From Enteropsectra breve (taxonomy: Eukaryota; Microsporidia), in contig JALPMN010000559.1 of assembly GCA_024243835.1 (NCBI GenBank), positions 1 to 18,937 of the forward strand: DNA of 18,937 bases, written 5' to 3'. Numbering within the stretch: the stretch's first letter is position 1; the number at the start of each line of letters is the position of its first letter. Position numbers and translations under genes: made by a program. This document shows, piece by piece, positions 18,390 to 18,937 of the stretch. The notes beneath the pieces are model-generated. The model saw only the letters and a list, made by a program, of their open reading frames with translations. It was not told where the DNA came from and ran no database searches.

Positions 18390-18392
18390 CCC
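18390..18392 (+). promoter_or_regulatory. CCC start-proximal motif of the CSM3-like gene
   Basis: ACACCCTTATA precedes the ATG at 18398. It favours this ATG over the in-frame ones at 18416 and 18431. Confidence 0.55.
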
Positions 18393-18397
18393 TTATA

Positions 18398-18787
18398 ATG
18401 GACTCTAGTTTTAAAATGAACTCGAGCTTTATGGAGACACCAGCAAGCAAAAACGATACCAATAAGACAGAGCAGGATGAGAAAAGGGGTGATAAAAAAG
18501 ACAGATATAACGAAAATAAGGTGATAGCAGCATTTCTAAACGGGTCAAAGGGAATCCCCTTTCTATTGGACTCAAAGAGGGATGCCCCAGAAATACATGG
18601 AAAGGGGAAGGAATCTGACATTGTGGAGAAAATAGATGAAATCATTGACTTTTACACCTGCTGGACAAGCAGCTTTCCTTCAAGAAAGAACTTAAAGATC
18701 ACGAAATACGAGTTTCTGAAATATGTAGAGAAGTACGTTGCAAAGAGTGAAGTGAATACCCAGTTTTATAATCTGTTTGAAAAATGA
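18398..18787 (+). CDS. CSM3: Csm3/Swi3/Tipin-type replication fork protection protein, minimal form
   Basis: Residues 41-115 of this 129-residue protein match the Swi3 domain of Csm3 (budding yeast), Swi3 (fission yeast) and TIPIN (animals). The key points are KGIP (51-54), a GKGKE block (68-72), an acidic helix leading to FYTCW (85-89), FP (93-94), and a final helix with FLKYVEK (106-112). These proteins pair with Tof1/Timeless to stabilise stalled forks and support the S-phase checkpoint and cohesion. The N-terminal 40 residues are polar and presumably disordered. The protein is far smaller than its yeast or animal counterparts, keeping little beyond the partner-binding domain. It ends in a true TGA, which shows that TGA is a stop codon in this genome. 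The assignment rests on motif spacing seen by eye. Confidence 0.72.
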   Translation: MDSSFKMNSSFMETPASKNDTNKTEQDEKRGDKKDRYNENKVIAAFLNGSKGIPFLLDSKRDAPEIHGKGKESDIVEKIDEIIDFYTCWTSSFPSRKNLKITKYEFLKYVEKYVAKSEVNTQFYNLFEK

Positions 18788-18888
18788 ATATTGCTATTAA
18801 ATAAACTCAGTTTAATATGCAGAATACATGATTATCAGGTAACACAAATAAATATGTTCAGCATACTCTATCGTAATATAAAATATTT

Positions 18889-18937
18889 GGCATTTTGTAT
18901 ATTCTCTGGCATTTTGTATACTCTTTGGTAATTTATA
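18889..18937. repeat. 19-bp tandem repeat at the window edge
   Basis: GGCATTTTGTATA recurs with a 19-bp period at 18889 and 18908, and a third, diverged unit begins at 18927 (GGTAATTTATA). The array may continue beyond the window. Confidence 0.7.

Overview
The window looks like nuclear DNA of a microsporidian, an intracellular fungal-related parasite with a reduced genome. Every recognisable protein is eukaryotic and no introns are visible. About 78% is coding (ten protein loci and one tRNA in 18.9 kb). At least six start codons sit directly behind a CCC-type motif, the start-proximal signal described for microsporidian genes. Intergenic DNA is AT-rich and, at up to about 900 bp, rather long for the most compact members of the phylum. 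I do not assign a genus.

Layout from left to right: a p24/emp24 cargo-receptor protein (+, 66-680) with a C-terminal dilysine signal; a divergent gene, possibly ubiquitin-specific-protease-like, cut by a single in-frame TGA (+, 1577-2572); the SUMO gene (-, 3083-3418); tRNA-Gly(UCC) (-, 3848-3917); cohesin subunit SMC1 (+, 4449-7664); transcription elongation factor IWS1/SPN1 (-, 7921-8544); a membrane-anchored protein that seems to be a relative of the interrupted gene (+, 9018-9956); RAD50 (+, 10255-14127); a 934-residue orphan (+, 14322-17126); a 299-residue orphan with a lysine-rich tail (-, 17313-18212), whose stop codon touches a 26-bp tandem repeat; and a very small Csm3/Swi3/Tipin-type fork-protection protein (+, 18398-18787). 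A second short tandem repeat lies at the right edge.

Several genes serve chromosome maintenance: SMC1 in cohesion, RAD50 in double-strand-break repair and CSM3 in replication-fork protection. SUMO modifies many proteins in these pathways. The genes lie on both strands with separate intergenic spaces, so this is co-residence, not an operon. The observations most worth a second look are the in-frame TGA, the proposed pair of degenerate protease-like paralogues, the coordinated loss of both cysteines in the p24 protein, the tiny Csm3 homologue and the repeat at a stop codon.
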